DNA of 64,000 nt from Prosthecobacter sp. (GTDB lineage Bacteria; Verrucomicrobiota; Verrucomicrobiia; Verrucomicrobiales; Verrucomicrobiaceae). The DNA lies in NCBI GenBank assembly GCA_017853885.1, contig JAFMIR010000004.1, positions 108,825 to 172,824 of the forward strand, given 5' to 3'. The position numbers were made by a program, and so were the translations under genes. Shown here in pieces: positions 9,137-18,221 of the stretch. Below the pieces are notes generated by a model. That model was given only the letters and a program-made list of their open reading frames with translations. It searched no databases and was not told the origin of the DNA. Numbering within the stretch: the stretch's first letter is position 1; each line of letters begins with the position of its first letter.

Positions 9137-9607
9137 CTAAGCAGGTCGACCGCATTTCGCGATTTGGGGATGGCTGTAAATATTGTTTTTAATCGGCCAT
9201 AATCTCCGCGCAAAATGACGGACGTTTGGTCCACATAAATGCATTTCAAACATAGTGGCAAAGCGACTCATGCCTCGGTTAATGCCACGATTGGTGGTGA
9301 TGCCGCTCACTTCTGCGCGATCAGGTTCAGATGGAAGCGCTTCATTACGAAAAACCAAATCACCAGCGTTCGCTATGAGGGATGCAGAAATCCTTGAGCC
9401 TTGGGCGAAACAAATTTCCGACTTATTCAAACATTGCTGCGTATGAGCAGCGCCTGCATCAACGGTTCCATCTCGCGAAGATTCTGATGAGACCCGCCAA
9501 GCATCGCGAAATGGCAAATAGGATGAAATCGATGATATCAACGAATTCCCCGTGAACAAGAAGCGGACAATACTGCTGCTGACAGATCTAATGGAAGGAA
9601 TGAGCAT
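9137..9607 (-). CDS. Doubtful hypothetical protein
   Basis: An open frame of 156 codons in an otherwise empty 620-base stretch, on the same strand as and 59 bases upstream of the two-TM membrane protein, which is why I list it. The protein shows no motif, signal peptide or convincing domain. No ribosome binding site is visible before the ATG, and the Ser/Arg-rich composition could be that of a chance frame. If it is not a gene, the interval 9078-9700 holds nothing I can identify beyond the end of the XylR-like regulator gene. Confidence 0.25.
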   Translation of the reverse strand: MLIPSIRSVSSSIVRFLFTGNSLISSISSYLPFRDAWRVSSESSRDGTVDAGAAHTQQCLNKSEICFAQGSRISASLIANAGDLVFRNEALPSEPDRAEVSGITTNRGINRGMSRFATMFEMHLCGPNVRHFARRLWPIKNNIYSHPQIAKCGRPA

Positions 9608-9700
9608 GATTTAACCAGATGCTCTCAGTCCTTGCATCGAGCCTAGCATGGAAGGAGGTTTTACGTCCCAGCTGTGAACTTTTGCGACGTTTAGCCTCGA

Positions 9701-10873
9701 TCAGGTAGAACCAAGCGCACGACGACGCGAGACACGTCGATAGAGCCCCGGCGGCTGCCCTGTTGTCTTTTTAAACACAGTGCTAAAATGCTCCAGATGC
9801 TCGTAACCACATCGTTCAGCTATCTCCATCATACTGAAATCCGTGGTCTCGAGGAGACTTTTTGCGTGACGGCATTGCACGGTCCAGATCTCTTCTAACA
9901 GAGTGCGGCCAGTGATGGCCTTGAAACGGCGTTCGAGCACACGGCGAGAGACAGGTAACCTAGAGACAAGCTCTGCCACTCGCAGCCCGTAACACGCTTC
10001 ATCCAAGATGAGTCGCAAGGCCGCAGCCACGTGATCATCCTCAACAGCAGTCACATCTGTGGAGCGCCGAAGCGCCACTCCGCGGGCAGGAAGACGGTGA
10101 ACCAGAGGCACAAGAGTAGGATCCCGACTCGTCATTATATGATGCAGATGGCGCGCCGCGCGAAAGCCAGCCTCTTCACCATCCACAACCACACTCGAAA
10201 GCCCGGGGACGACGAGTTCACTGATGGCCTCGTCATTATCCACACCCAAAACAGCCACCTCATCCGGCACTGGTATGTGGCTCTGGCGGCAGGCATTGAG
10301 CACATGCACGGCCATCTCATCATCGCATGCCCACAAGGCCAGTGGTTTGGGCATGCTTTTCAACCAATTGGCAAGCGATTCACGAATGCGGTCTGCACGA
10401 ACATCCACAAGTTCAAAGCCTATCTCTTGTAGTGAGCGGCCCTTGGCTGCTAAAAACGAGCGAAACTCCCTGCCACGATCGATGGACCAATGGGCGCGAT
10501 GCAACCCCACAAAGGCGTAATGCCTAAAACCTCGGCTCCAAAACAGTTCAACAGCCAAGCTCGCAGCAGAGGATGGGTCCTGAAGATAGCTTGGAAATAC
10601 GGGATTTGCTAGTGATCCACTGACATTAACCACAGGAAGCCCAGTCTCGACGAGGATGTTTTGCACATCCAAGCTATCCACCCGACCCAAAACCCCATTG
10701 CCATCTGCAGCCCATGCCCTCAAACAGGGGGTGAGTGCATCCAAGCTGCGGAGGCGGATCATGTGCAGAGACCAAGGCTCTGACAGGGAACGCTGGTGCC
10801 TGGCGACCCCCGCAAGCAGCTGTCGAGCATAACCACCTTGGTCAGTCATCAGTATTGCGACGTGGAAATTCAT
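9701..10873 (-). CDS. XylR-type transcription regulator (LacI-like sensor + AraC HTH)
   Basis: 390 residues. Residues 1-275 form a periplasmic-binding-protein-like sensor as in LacI regulators, including FVGLHRAHWSIDRGREF and the typical IPVPDEVAVLGVDNDEAI segment. Residues 285-385 are a double helix-turn-helix AraC domain with SRRVLERRFK and IAERCGYEHLEHFSTVFKK. This is the XylR architecture, which typically senses a sugar and activates nearby catabolic genes. It is divergent from the sulfatase at 11158 with 284 bases between, so that sulfatase is the likely target. No effector can be named. Confidence 0.88.
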   Translation of the reverse strand: MNFHVAILMTDQGGYARQLLAGVARHQRSLSEPWSLHMIRLRSLDALTPCLRAWAADGNGVLGRVDSLDVQNILVETGLPVVNVSGSLANPVFPSYLQDPSSAASLAVELFWSRGFRHYAFVGLHRAHWSIDRGREFRSFLAAKGRSLQEIGFELVDVRADRIRESLANWLKSMPKPLALWACDDEMAVHVLNACRQSHIPVPDEVAVLGVDNDEAISELVVPGLSSVVVDGEEAGFRAARHLHHIMTSRDPTLVPLVHRLPARGVALRRSTDVTAVEDDHVAAALRLILDEACYGLRVAELVSRLPVSRRVLERRFKAITGRTLLEEIWTVQCRHAKSLLETTDFSMMEIAERCGYEHLEHFSTVFKKTTGQPPGLYRRVSRRRALGST

Positions 10874-11157
10874 TGCCGGATTACGTCAAAGCACCGCCGC
10901 AATATCTCAAAGGACGGTCGTATGGGTTGGATTTAGATGATTTTCTCTTTCGAATTCATGACAAATCACGCTGCAAACCGATGGAAGGATATTTGGCGGC
11001 AGAAACTTGAAAGAATGCGTCATGCCATAAATGCGAGCCTGAATGAGGCTATAACCGAGGGCACGTCGAACCGTTCGGAAAACCACCCTGCGACATGAAA
11101 CGCGGGCAGCACTGCCATGCACTTTTCCGGCGAAACGACCGTCAGATCTGATTCGTT
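10874..11157. promoter_or_regulatory. Divergent intergenic region between XylR-like regulator and sulfatase
   Basis: 284 bases between two divergent starts, with no gene I can support. It must hold promoters for both genes and is the natural place for a XylR/AraC operator. I could not single out a convincing repeated half-site by eye, so no binding site is claimed. Confidence 0.45.
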
Positions 11158-12756
11158 ATGCCTGTCACCATGCGACTTCTTTTACTTCTTTCTGCCCTTT
11201 CACTCCTCGTTCAAGCCCATTCGCTGCGTGCGGCTTCTCGACCGAACATCATTTTCATTCTCTGTGATGACCTTGGCTATGGCGATGTGCATTGCCTCAA
11301 CCCGGAGGGAAAGATTGCCACACCGCATTTGGATCGGCTAGCGGCAGAAGGTATGATTTTCACGGACGCACATAGCGGATCGAGTGTGTGCACACCAACC
11401 CGCTACGGTTTGATGACCGGCCGCTACGCTTGGCGCACCAAGCTGCAAAGTGGTGTACTCGGCGGTCTCTCACCACGTCTCATCGAACAGGGACGCCTCA
11501 CCGTGCCGAGCTTTTTGAAGCAAAACGGATACCACACAGCCTGCGTGGGTAAATGGCACCTCGGCATGAATTGGGTGCGCACCGGCGAGGTGAGCGAGCT
11601 GAGCATCGAGAAACCCAACCAGGTGAAAAACGTCGACTATAGCCAACCCATCGCCAATGGCCCCACTAGCGTGGGTTTTGATTCGTATTTCGGCATCAGC
11701 GCCTCACTCGACATGGTTCCTTACTGTTTCATTGAAAATGACCGCGTGGTTGCACACCCCACCGAAACGACGAAAATCCCGATGAACGACTCCAAAGGTG
11801 GCTTCAGCCGTGAAGGTCCGGGTAGTCCTGGCTTCCGCGGAGAGGATGTGCTGCCCAGCTTCACTCAGCGGGCGTTGAAGATCATCGAAGAAAAGGCCGC
11901 CGCTTCCAAGAACGGCAAGCCTTTCTTTCTCTACATGCCTTTGAATTCGCCGCATACACCCATTGTGCCAAACCCGAAATGGCGCGGCAAAAGCGGTCTG
12001 AGTCTTTATGCTGACTTCGTCATGGAGACGGATGACGCCATCGGCCAGATCATGACGGCTACGGAGCAGAATGGTATCTCCAAAGATACTCTGATCATCG
12101 TCACAAGCGATAATGGCTGTTCCCCCAGCGCGGATTTTCCACTGCATCTCTCGAAGGGCCACAACCCCAGCCACAACCTGCGCGGTCACAAGGCTGACAT
12201 TTACGATGGTGGCCACCGCGTGCCTTTCATCGTGCGCTGGCCAGCAAAAGTCCAAGGCGGCCAAAAAACCTCGCAGCTCACCTGTCTCACCGATTTGATG
12301 GCCACCGCTGCCGATATTCTCGGGCAAAAGCTTCCCGACAACGCTGCGGAGGACAGCTTTAGCTTCCTGCCTTCCCTCCAAGGCCAAAAAAACGCTGCCG
12401 CACGTTCCAACATCATCCATCACAGCATCAACGGCTCCTTCGCCATTCGCGAAGTAAGCCTGAAACTCGAGCTCTGCGCCGACTCAGGCGGCTGGAGTGA
12501 TCCACGTCCCGGTCATGCACCAAAAGGCAGTCCTGAGAGCCAGCTTTACGACCTCAGCATTGACATCGGCGAGCAAACCAACCTGATCAGCTCAAAGCCA
12601 GAGGCCGCTGCCAAGCTTGAGGCGCTGCTGAATAAGCAGATCTCCGAAGGCCGCAGCACTCCAGGTGCCGCACAGAAAAACGCAGTCGATGTCGTGCTAC
12701 GCAAAGCAGTTTCCTCGACTCTCAAAGGCGCAAAAGGCAAAAAAACCATTCCATAG
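11158..12756 (+). CDS. Secreted sulfatase (arylsulfatase family S1)
   Basis: Hydrolyses a sulfate ester after formylglycine maturation. The signal peptide ends near residue 26. The core starts with NIIFILCDDLGYGD, whose Asp pair binds calcium. The modified cysteine is Cys78 in CTPTR, the canonical CxPxR motif, followed by LMTGRYAWR. GKWHLG, SPHTP and TSDNGC supply further active-site residues. At 532 residues it is of normal size, and the C-terminus ends in a Lys-rich tail (GAKGKK). An ATG four codons downstream is an alternative start. It is divergent from the XylR-like regulator, its probable activator. The substrate polysaccharide is unknown. Confidence 0.93.
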   Translation: MPVTMRLLLLLSALSLLVQAHSLRAASRPNIIFILCDDLGYGDVHCLNPEGKIATPHLDRLAAEGMIFTDAHSGSSVCTPTRYGLMTGRYAWRTKLQSGVLGGLSPRLIEQGRLTVPSFLKQNGYHTACVGKWHLGMNWVRTGEVSELSIEKPNQVKNVDYSQPIANGPTSVGFDSYFGISASLDMVPYCFIENDRVVAHPTETTKIPMNDSKGGFSREGPGSPGFRGEDVLPSFTQRALKIIEEKAAASKNGKPFFLYMPLNSPHTPIVPNPKWRGKSGLSLYADFVMETDDAIGQIMTATEQNGISKDTLIIVTSDNGCSPSADFPLHLSKGHNPSHNLRGHKADIYDGGHRVPFIVRWPAKVQGGQKTSQLTCLTDLMATAADILGQKLPDNAAEDSFSFLPSLQGQKNAAARSNIIHHSINGSFAIREVSLKLELCADSGGWSDPRPGHAPKGSPESQLYDLSIDIGEQTNLISSKPEAAAKLEALLNKQISEGRSTPGAAQKNAVDVVLRKAVSSTLKGAKGKKTIP

Positions 12757-12757
12757 G

Positions 12758-13333
12758 CTACGGACTGCCCGCATCTTGTGCCTGCTTTTGGCTTTCCAAG
12801 TTCAGCTTGGAAATCGGGTATGCCACTTCCTGACCATTCGCAGGCATGCGGAGAACCACATTGGAACCTTCAAGGCGCACAAAGCCGGCACGAATGGTTT
12901 TCCCCTCCAGATTTGTCCAGCTCATGATAGGCGGAAGGGCCTTCTTCGGTGTGCTCGGAGTGCTGGCGGAGGCCACTGCAGGCTTTATCCCGGGCAGCAA
13001 AGCGCCTTCTTTGATCCAATCAGTCAGCTTGCGGATATCACCGCTAGAGAGTTGACCCTTCGGCGGCATGTGCTTCTCGTGGCTTGCATTCACAATGACC
13101 TCCAGAAAATGGCTGCCATCAGGATTGCCGGGCCGGATCTGAGCCACATCGTTGTCTGCGATGTCGAGCTTGAAGGTTTCCAATTCATCAAAGACAAAAC
13201 CACCTTTGCGTTTACCCGTCTTCTCGCTGTGACACTCGTAGCAGTTCTTTTCGAGAATGGGCTGGATGTCTTTTTGAAAGTCGGCGGCTGATGCAGCAAG
13301 GACTGTGGCAAAGAAGAAGCAGGACATTTTCAT
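12758..13333 (-). CDS. Secreted PSCyt1 cytochrome c with C-terminal SHD1-like domain
   Basis: 191 residues with a short signal peptide and then one haem c site, Cys31-Tyr-Glu-Cys34-His35, in the Planctomycete/Verrucomicrobia cytochrome C1 context (DFQKDIQPILEKNC, later HMPPKG supplying the distal Met). After an Ala/Pro/Ser linker the last 45 residues (WTNLEGKTIRAGFVRLEGSN onward) resemble the SHD1-type beta domain common in PVC proteins. It is probably periplasmic or outer-envelope, moving electrons or sensing. It is convergent with the sulfatase, with one base between stops. The redox partner is unknown. Confidence 0.82.
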   Translation of the reverse strand: MKMSCFFFATVLAASAADFQKDIQPILEKNCYECHSEKTGKRKGGFVFDELETFKLDIADNDVAQIRPGNPDGSHFLEVIVNASHEKHMPPKGQLSSGDIRKLTDWIKEGALLPGIKPAVASASTPSTPKKALPPIMSWTNLEGKTIRAGFVRLEGSNVVLRMPANGQEVAYPISKLNLESQKQAQDAGSP

Positions 13334-13371
13334 AAGCGCGTGCGGTTGGAACGAGGCTAAGGTGCCTTGAC

Positions 13372-15450
13372 TTAGTTCTGCGACACCTTTTTCCCACCTT
13401 CGAGCAGGCGCTCAAGGTTCTCATCCGATTTCACGCCCTTCTTCAGTGCCGCCGCGTATTCCTCGCGTGCCTTGTCCCACTGTGGGGGATCCCAAGTGGC
13501 GTAGAGCACGGCCAAGTTGAAATGCGCCTCGCCGTGTTCGGGATCAATGGCGAGTGTGGTTTTGAATTCGCGCTCGGCACGCTCCATGAGATTCAGTTTA
13601 GTAGAGATGATGCCGAGATAATGCCGTGCGCTGGCATTCTGCGGTATTTTAGCCAAGCTTTTCTCAAAGAAAGTCATGCTATCCTTCCAGCGTTCCTGCT
13701 TGAAGTGAGTCACTCCCATCGCGTAAGTGGCGTTTGCATTGTCTGGATCATAAGCGAGCGCTTTTTGAAGAGCCGCCTCAGACTCGGCAAATTTGCCTGC
13801 GCGCTGCTGCGTCATGCCGAGCCCAATGAGCGCATCCGTGCTCCTCGGCTCAACGCGAAGCGCGTCTTCGTAGAACTTCGCTGCGTTGATGAAATCTTTG
13901 GCCGTGTAGGCCTCTCCCGCACGAAGCAACAGGGAGGTCAATGACCCCGGCGAAAGTTTGCTGCCTGAAGGTGGCGTGGCACTGGCGGCAATGAGCGTCG
14001 CCTGCACACCATTTGCACCGATCAATTCCTTGGCTGCGGGGTCCTTGAAGAGCTTTTCCTCTTCGGGACTGAGAGTCATACGGGTATTTTTGAGCTCCTC
14101 GACCTGCTTGAGTAAATCGGTGGAAGCATTCTCCATTTTTGAGAGCTGGGAGATGATGAGCTCCTTGGCCTGCTGCTGGCGATTTTGCAGGCGAAGCTGG
14201 CGGATGATAATGTTCCGCAACATCTCGTTTTCCTGGGTGATGAGGGCATTCGGCTCGTTAGGGCTTGCATTGTTCGGCATCTCCTTCAGCTCCTTCAGTT
14301 GGCGGGTGAGATCCGCCACCTGCGTCTGATACTGGGCACTTTCCTGGCGCAATGTGGTGAGCTGGCCCTGGAGGGTGGTGATGTCACCACGGAGCTTGTT
14401 GATCTCCTGATCCTTGCGGGTGACATCCGCTTTGAGTGCCTCCACCTGCTTCTGTGCAACATCGAGCTCCTTCTGAAGGCGCACATTCTCAGCAATCAGC
14501 TTCTTCATATTGCCGCTAGCGGTCTTTTTCTTGAGCTCCTCCACCTCAGCTTGGGCCCCCAAGGCTTTCGCATTGGCAACATCACGCTCCTTGACCGCAT
14601 TGTCTCTTTCCTTGATGAGCTTGTCGCGCTCAGATTCGAGCTTGCCTCTCTCCTGCTGAACAACGGCAAGACTTTCATTCGAGGTCTTGAGTTTAGCGGA
14701 GGCATCCGCAGCAGCCTTTTCAGCGGCGGCGAGCTGGCGGGCATTCTTCGCCAGTTCGGCATCCACTGCAGCTTTTTGCTGCTTCAGTTCATGAAGTTGG
14801 CTAGAGGCGGCTCGGCCAGCCTCAACCTCTTTTTGCATGCCCACAATGGCTTGCTCGAGCACGCCAGCCTTACGCGCCAGCGTAGAATTCTCACCGGTAA
14901 CGCGACTCACCTCACCGGCGGCCCAGTCATGCCACTCGCCCCATTTATTCAGATCCAATTCGAGCTGCTTTTTGTCCCGCTCTAGTTCGAGAATTCTCCC
15001 ACGCATCTGACTCTCCCAACTACGCAAGAGTCCATCGAGGCTCGGGATATCACCAGAGGTCCGCTGAGAACCGGGGGATGAAGCCATAACTGGTGCAGGC
15101 TGCGGCACGGGTTGAGCCGTAACCTGAGGCTGCGAGGCCAAAGCATTCCTAGCCTGCATCGCCTCCAGCCGACCAATGGCAGTCGCGATCGTGCGCTGAC
15201 GGTTCATCCTCGTCTCCACCTCATAGGTGGGGAAGTTTTTTTCCAGCGTGGCGTAGAGTTCGCCAGCCTGCTTGTACTTGGCTAAAGCCATTTCGAGGTC
15301 TCCCCCCTTTTCGAGACGGCCTGCCTCATTGTAGATGACGAAGCCACTAAAATGAAGATCCGAGGCGCCGCCGGTCGTTTGCGCATGAAGACGCAGGGCG
15401 GCAAGCTGTCCCGCAAAGGCCAGCAGCAGGGCGAAAAGCAGTCGTTTCAT
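13372..15450 (-). CDS. Exported coiled-coil protein with C-terminal TPR repeats
   Basis: 692 residues from the ATG that opens the signal peptide (MKRLLFALLLAFAGQLAALR); a longer frame upstream has no merit. After the signal comes a short TPR-like helix pair (residues 30-70). A very long coiled coil, rich in Glu/Lys/Gln heptads, spans about 140-430. The C-terminal third has at least three TPR repeats (FINAAKFYEDALRVEPRST and following). It probably scaffolds an envelope complex. No enzyme motif is present. The gene is isolated, downstream of and on the same strand as the methyltransferase at 15704. Confidence 0.8.
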   Translation of the reverse strand: MKRLLFALLLAFAGQLAALRLHAQTTGGASDLHFSGFVIYNEAGRLEKGGDLEMALAKYKQAGELYATLEKNFPTYEVETRMNRQRTIATAIGRLEAMQARNALASQPQVTAQPVPQPAPVMASSPGSQRTSGDIPSLDGLLRSWESQMRGRILELERDKKQLELDLNKWGEWHDWAAGEVSRVTGENSTLARKAGVLEQAIVGMQKEVEAGRAASSQLHELKQQKAAVDAELAKNARQLAAAEKAAADASAKLKTSNESLAVVQQERGKLESERDKLIKERDNAVKERDVANAKALGAQAEVEELKKKTASGNMKKLIAENVRLQKELDVAQKQVEALKADVTRKDQEINKLRGDITTLQGQLTTLRQESAQYQTQVADLTRQLKELKEMPNNASPNEPNALITQENEMLRNIIIRQLRLQNRQQQAKELIISQLSKMENASTDLLKQVEELKNTRMTLSPEEEKLFKDPAAKELIGANGVQATLIAASATPPSGSKLSPGSLTSLLLRAGEAYTAKDFINAAKFYEDALRVEPRSTDALIGLGMTQQRAGKFAESEAALQKALAYDPDNANATYAMGVTHFKQERWKDSMTFFEKSLAKIPQNASARHYLGIISTKLNLMERAEREFKTTLAIDPEHGEAHFNLAVLYATWDPPQWDKAREEYAAALKKGVKSDENLERLLEGGKKVSQN

Positions 15451-15703
15451 GAGGGGAAGGGGTTTTGATAGAACTGGAGGGGATGAGAGCATACCGCCTA
15501 GAGCAGGCTTTGGCAATGCTCTTGCAAGCCTAGGCCTTGGCTTGCAAGCCATCTCGTGTTAACGGGCGACTACAAGCTCTCCCAGCGAAAAACTTATTCA
15601 TGAGACGATGAAGTGAGCTTGGCCCGAAGGCTCCGACACGCGATCTTGATCACCCGCAAAGAGATGAAACATGAAAAGTTCCCGTGGCTGTGACCGCATG
15701 TCA
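15451..15703. other. Intergenic gap upstream of the coiled-coil/TPR gene
   Basis: About 250 bases without a supported gene. It contains the leader of the coiled-coil gene and the 3' flank of the methyltransferase. The open frames crossing it have no coding character that I can defend, and I see no strong stem-loop. Confidence 0.4.
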
Positions 15704-16357
15704 TCATTGCCGCCGGCGAAGCACCGCTACCCATCGGTCCACCGATTTCCCAGGCGCATCCTTCAGCGCACGGCTGGCCTTGTTTCGCTTGTTGCTCACC
15801 ACTTCCATCCCCAGCGCCTCCAGCGCTCGCAGCGCCAGTCGGTGCTCCACATCGAAGTAACTTGTGATCACCAGCATGCCGTCCGGCCGCAGCTTGGCGA
15901 TGCCTTGATCGAAGATTTTTTTCCACAACTCCTGACCATGCCAGAAGTTTTGATGGCGAACAAAAACCATGTTGAAGTCATCACCCAGTTGCTTGTGCTC
16001 GCTAATCTTCGTGGCGTCCTCGATCAAAAAATCCGCCGGAAGATGAGAGTGCGTTTCACGTGCTTGGCGGATCTCACGAATGCGGATGTCCGCCCCAACC
16101 ATTTCGACCGCGCCCCCCTGTGTGAGATCAGAACCTAACTGGATGAGCGTCTCCGCCTCGTCGCAACGCCCACAGGCCAAGTTTAAGATGCGCATGTCCT
16201 TCTGCCCCGCCGCCACATGCGGCGAGAGCGAATCCTGAAGGAGCGATTTGAGCTTCGCCATGTCCTCTTGGATCATGTTCTGTGGCTGCGACAGTTCAGA
16301 CGATGTGGTAGCGATCAAGCTCATGACTAGACCGGCTTTGGGTTTGCCATCATCCAT
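15704..16357 (-). CDS. Class I SAM-dependent methyltransferase
   Basis: 217 residues. Motif I is ILNLACGRCDEAETLIQLG, the acidic residue after beta-2 is in MVGADIRI, and a post-I motif DATKISEH and a FDQGIAKLRPDGMLVITSYF strand follow, giving a complete Rossmann methyltransferase. The glycine-rich loop is ACGRCDE rather than the usual GxGxG, and the cysteines there are uncommon. The N-terminal 40 residues are helical and may be shorter, since ATGs at 16324 and 16276 also fit. The substrate is unknown. The neighbours (trpB, a TPR protein) do not suggest a pathway. Confidence 0.72.
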   Translation of the reverse strand: MDDGKPKAGLVMSLIATTSSELSQPQNMIQEDMAKLKSLLQDSLSPHVAAGQKDMRILNLACGRCDEAETLIQLGSDLTQGGAVEMVGADIRIREIRQARETHSHLPADFLIEDATKISEHKQLGDDFNMVFVRHQNFWHGQELWKKIFDQGIAKLRPDGMLVITSYFDVEHRLALRALEALGMEVVSNKRNKASRALKDAPGKSVDRWVAVLRRRQ

Positions 16358-16449
16358 GAAACATGGCTTTGCCTCGCCATTTCGTCAGCCGAACAAACGG
16401 CTCTGTGCGCCAAAGCAGAGTTGAGCATCTGATGGTCGTGCATGCCAAA

Positions 16450-17667
16450 TCAGAACTTCAATTCTTCACCCAAGATCATCCGCGCAGCCTGGGCCACATC
16501 TTTGTCACCTCGACCACTGAGGTTCACGAGGATGATTTGATCCTTCCGCATCTTTGGAGCGACTTTTTTGACTTCGGCGATGGCATGAGAACTTTCCAGA
16601 GCGGGTATGATACCTTCGATCTGGCTGAGTTCCTGGAAGGCGTCGAGTGCCTCCGAGTCAGTGGCGTAGTTGTAGGTCACGCGGCCTTGTTCATGCAGCC
16701 AAGCGTGCTCGGGGCCGATGGCGGCGTAGTCGAGACCGGCGCTGACGCTGTGCGTGAGCTCGATTTGACCATCGGGATTGGCCAGGAGCCAAGTTTTGGT
16801 GCCTTGCAGCACGCCGAGGCGGCCGCCTTGGAACCGCGCGGCATGGCGTTCAGGGATGATGCCATCGCCACCGGCCTCGACGCCGGTCATGCGCACGCCT
16901 TCATCATTGAGGAAGGGATGGAAAAGGCCGATCGAATTGCTGCCGCCGCCCACGCAGGCGACGAGAAGATCCGGCAGGCGTTCTTCACGCTCCAAAATCT
17001 GCCGACGAGCCTCCACACCGATCACGCGATGAAAATCACGCACCATCATCGGGAAAGGATGCGAGCCGAGGGCGGAGCCGAGGATATAGTGCGTGGTGCG
17101 CACATTCGTGACCCAGTCACGCATGGCCTCGTTCACGGCTTCCTTGAGCGTCGCTTGTCCGGCTGTCACCGCAACGACTTTGGCACCAAGGAAACGCATG
17201 CGGGCGACATTGAGTGCCTGCCGCTCCATATCCACCTTCCCCATGTAAATGGTGCAATCCACACCAAAGCGAGCACATACCGTAGCCGTGGCCACACCGT
17301 GCTGACCGGCGCCTGTTTCGGCAATAATGCGGTTTTTCCCGAGACGCTTTGCGAGCAGGATCTGGCCGAGAGCGTTGTTAATCTTGTGGGCACCCGTGTG
17401 GAGCAGATCCTCGCGCTTGAGGTACACTTTGGCTCCACCGAGCTTTTCGGTCCAGCGTTTGGCAAAATACAGCGGCGTCGGGCGCCCCACATACTCGTGC
17501 AACAACCCATCGAGTTCCTTTTGGAAGGCCGGATCAGCCTTGGCCTTCTCGTAATGGTCGGACAACTCGGTCAGCGCGGCCATGAGTGTCTCAGGCACGA
17601 ACATGCCGCCATACTTGCCAAAGTGGCCGTGGGCATCAGGAAGGACGGGGAGGGCGCGAGAGGACAT
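16450..17667 (-). CDS. trpB: Tryptophan synthase beta subunit
   Basis: PLP enzyme joining indole and serine to tryptophan. At 405 residues it is full length. The PLP lysine is Lys95 in [12 protein letters not shown], the phosphate-binding loop is [10 protein letters not shown], and the [14 protein letters not shown] and [10 protein letters not shown] segments are family signatures. No trpA or other trp gene lies in the window, so the gene appears solitary. Its leader contains a 14-bp inverted repeat ending 8 bases before the ATG, one arm of which has been duplicated (see 17675-17907). Confidence 0.97.
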   Translation of the reverse strand: MSSRALPVLPDAHGHFGKYGGMFVPETLMAALTELSDHYEKAKADPAFQKELDGLLHEYVGRPTPLYFAKRWTEKLGGAKVYLKREDLLHTGAHKINNALGQILLAKRLGKNRIIAETGAGQHGVATATVCARFGVDCTIYMGKVDMERQALNVARMRFLGAKVVAVTAGQATLKEAVNEAMRDWVTNVRTTHYILGSALGSHPFPMMVRDFHRVIGVEARRQILEREERLPDLLVACVGGGSNSIGLFHPFLNDEGVRMTGVEAGGDGIIPERHAARFQGGRLGVLQGTKTWLLANPDGQIELTHSVSAGLDYAAIGPEHAWLHEQGRVTYNYATDSEALDAFQELSQIEGIIPALESSHAIAEVKKVAPKMRKDQIILVNLSGRGDKDVAQAARMILGEELKF

Positions 17668-17674
17668 GGGCGGA

Positions 17675-17741
17675 GATAAAAGATGAAACGCTCAAAGATA
17701 AAAGGCAGATGTGGAGACTACCCTAGCTTTCATCTTTTATC
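17675..17741 (-). promoter_or_regulatory. 14-bp inverted repeat in the trpB leader
   Basis: Bases 17675-17688 (gataaaagatgaaa) and 17728-17741 are perfect inverted copies, with a 39-base spacer. In a trpB transcript they would pair into a long-loop hairpin that ends eight bases before the start codon. Related, less perfect copies of the same AT-rich word occur at about 17694 and 17751. A transcription-factor operator, an attenuating hairpin or a dispersed repeat element are all possible; nothing ties it to tryptophan specifically. Confidence 0.5.
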
Positions 17742-17907
17742 CTCCAGTTTCTATCTTTTACCGCCGCTGCCATGATCCGCCACACCGTCGTCTTCCGCCT
17801 CAAGCACAGATGTGGAGACTACCCTAGCTTTCATCTTTTATCCTCCAGTTTCTATCTTTTACCGCCGCTGCCATGATCCGCCACACCGTCGTCTTCCGCC
17901 TCAAGCA
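17706..17907. repeat. Exact 101-bp tandem duplication spanning the Dabb gene start
   Basis: Bases 17706-17806 and 17807-17907 are identical. Each unit contains one arm of the trpB inverted repeat, the leader of the Dabb gene and its first 12 codons. The upstream copy therefore carries a second ATG (17772) whose frame runs across the junction and stops at a TGA just before the true start. The junction lies within the short shared word CA/CAC. A recent slippage or an assembly artefact would look the same. Confidence 0.93.
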
Positions 17908-18169
17908 CGAGCCCGGCTCCGCCGCCGAGCGTGACTTCCTCCGTGCCGCCTGCGAACTCGCCCACATCGAGGGCGTAAAGAAGTTTGAGTGCCTGCGCCA
18001 GACCAGCCCGAAGAACAACTACACCTTCGGCCTGTCGATGGAGTTCGACAACGAGGCCGCGTATGCCTTTTACAACGTCCACGCGGGCCATTTGGCCTTC
18101 GTGGAAGGGCGCTGGCTGCCTGAGGTGACCGAGTTCATGGAGATCGACTACATACCGCACCCTTTCTGA
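17873..18169 (+). CDS. Dabb (stress-responsive alpha/beta barrel) domain protein
   Basis: 98-residue protein of the dimeric ferredoxin-like Dabb family. It opens with the typical IRHTVVFRLKHEPGSAAERDFL and has the central FGLSMEFDNEAAYAFYNVHAGHLAFVE signature with the conserved His near the middle. The family is small, cytosolic and functionally loose (stress proteins, polyketide cyclases). The start is the ATG in the second copy of the 101-bp duplication, because only this copy continues into the full protein. It is divergent from trpB. Confidence 0.85.
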   Translation: MIRHTVVFRLKHEPGSAAERDFLRAACELAHIEGVKKFECLRQTSPKNNYTFGLSMEFDNEAAYAFYNVHAGHLAFVEGRWLPEVTEFMEIDYIPHPF

Positions 18170-18221
18170 ACCTCATCTTCAGCGGAAAAACCCGCACCAC
18201 CTGCGACGTAATCCCGAATGC

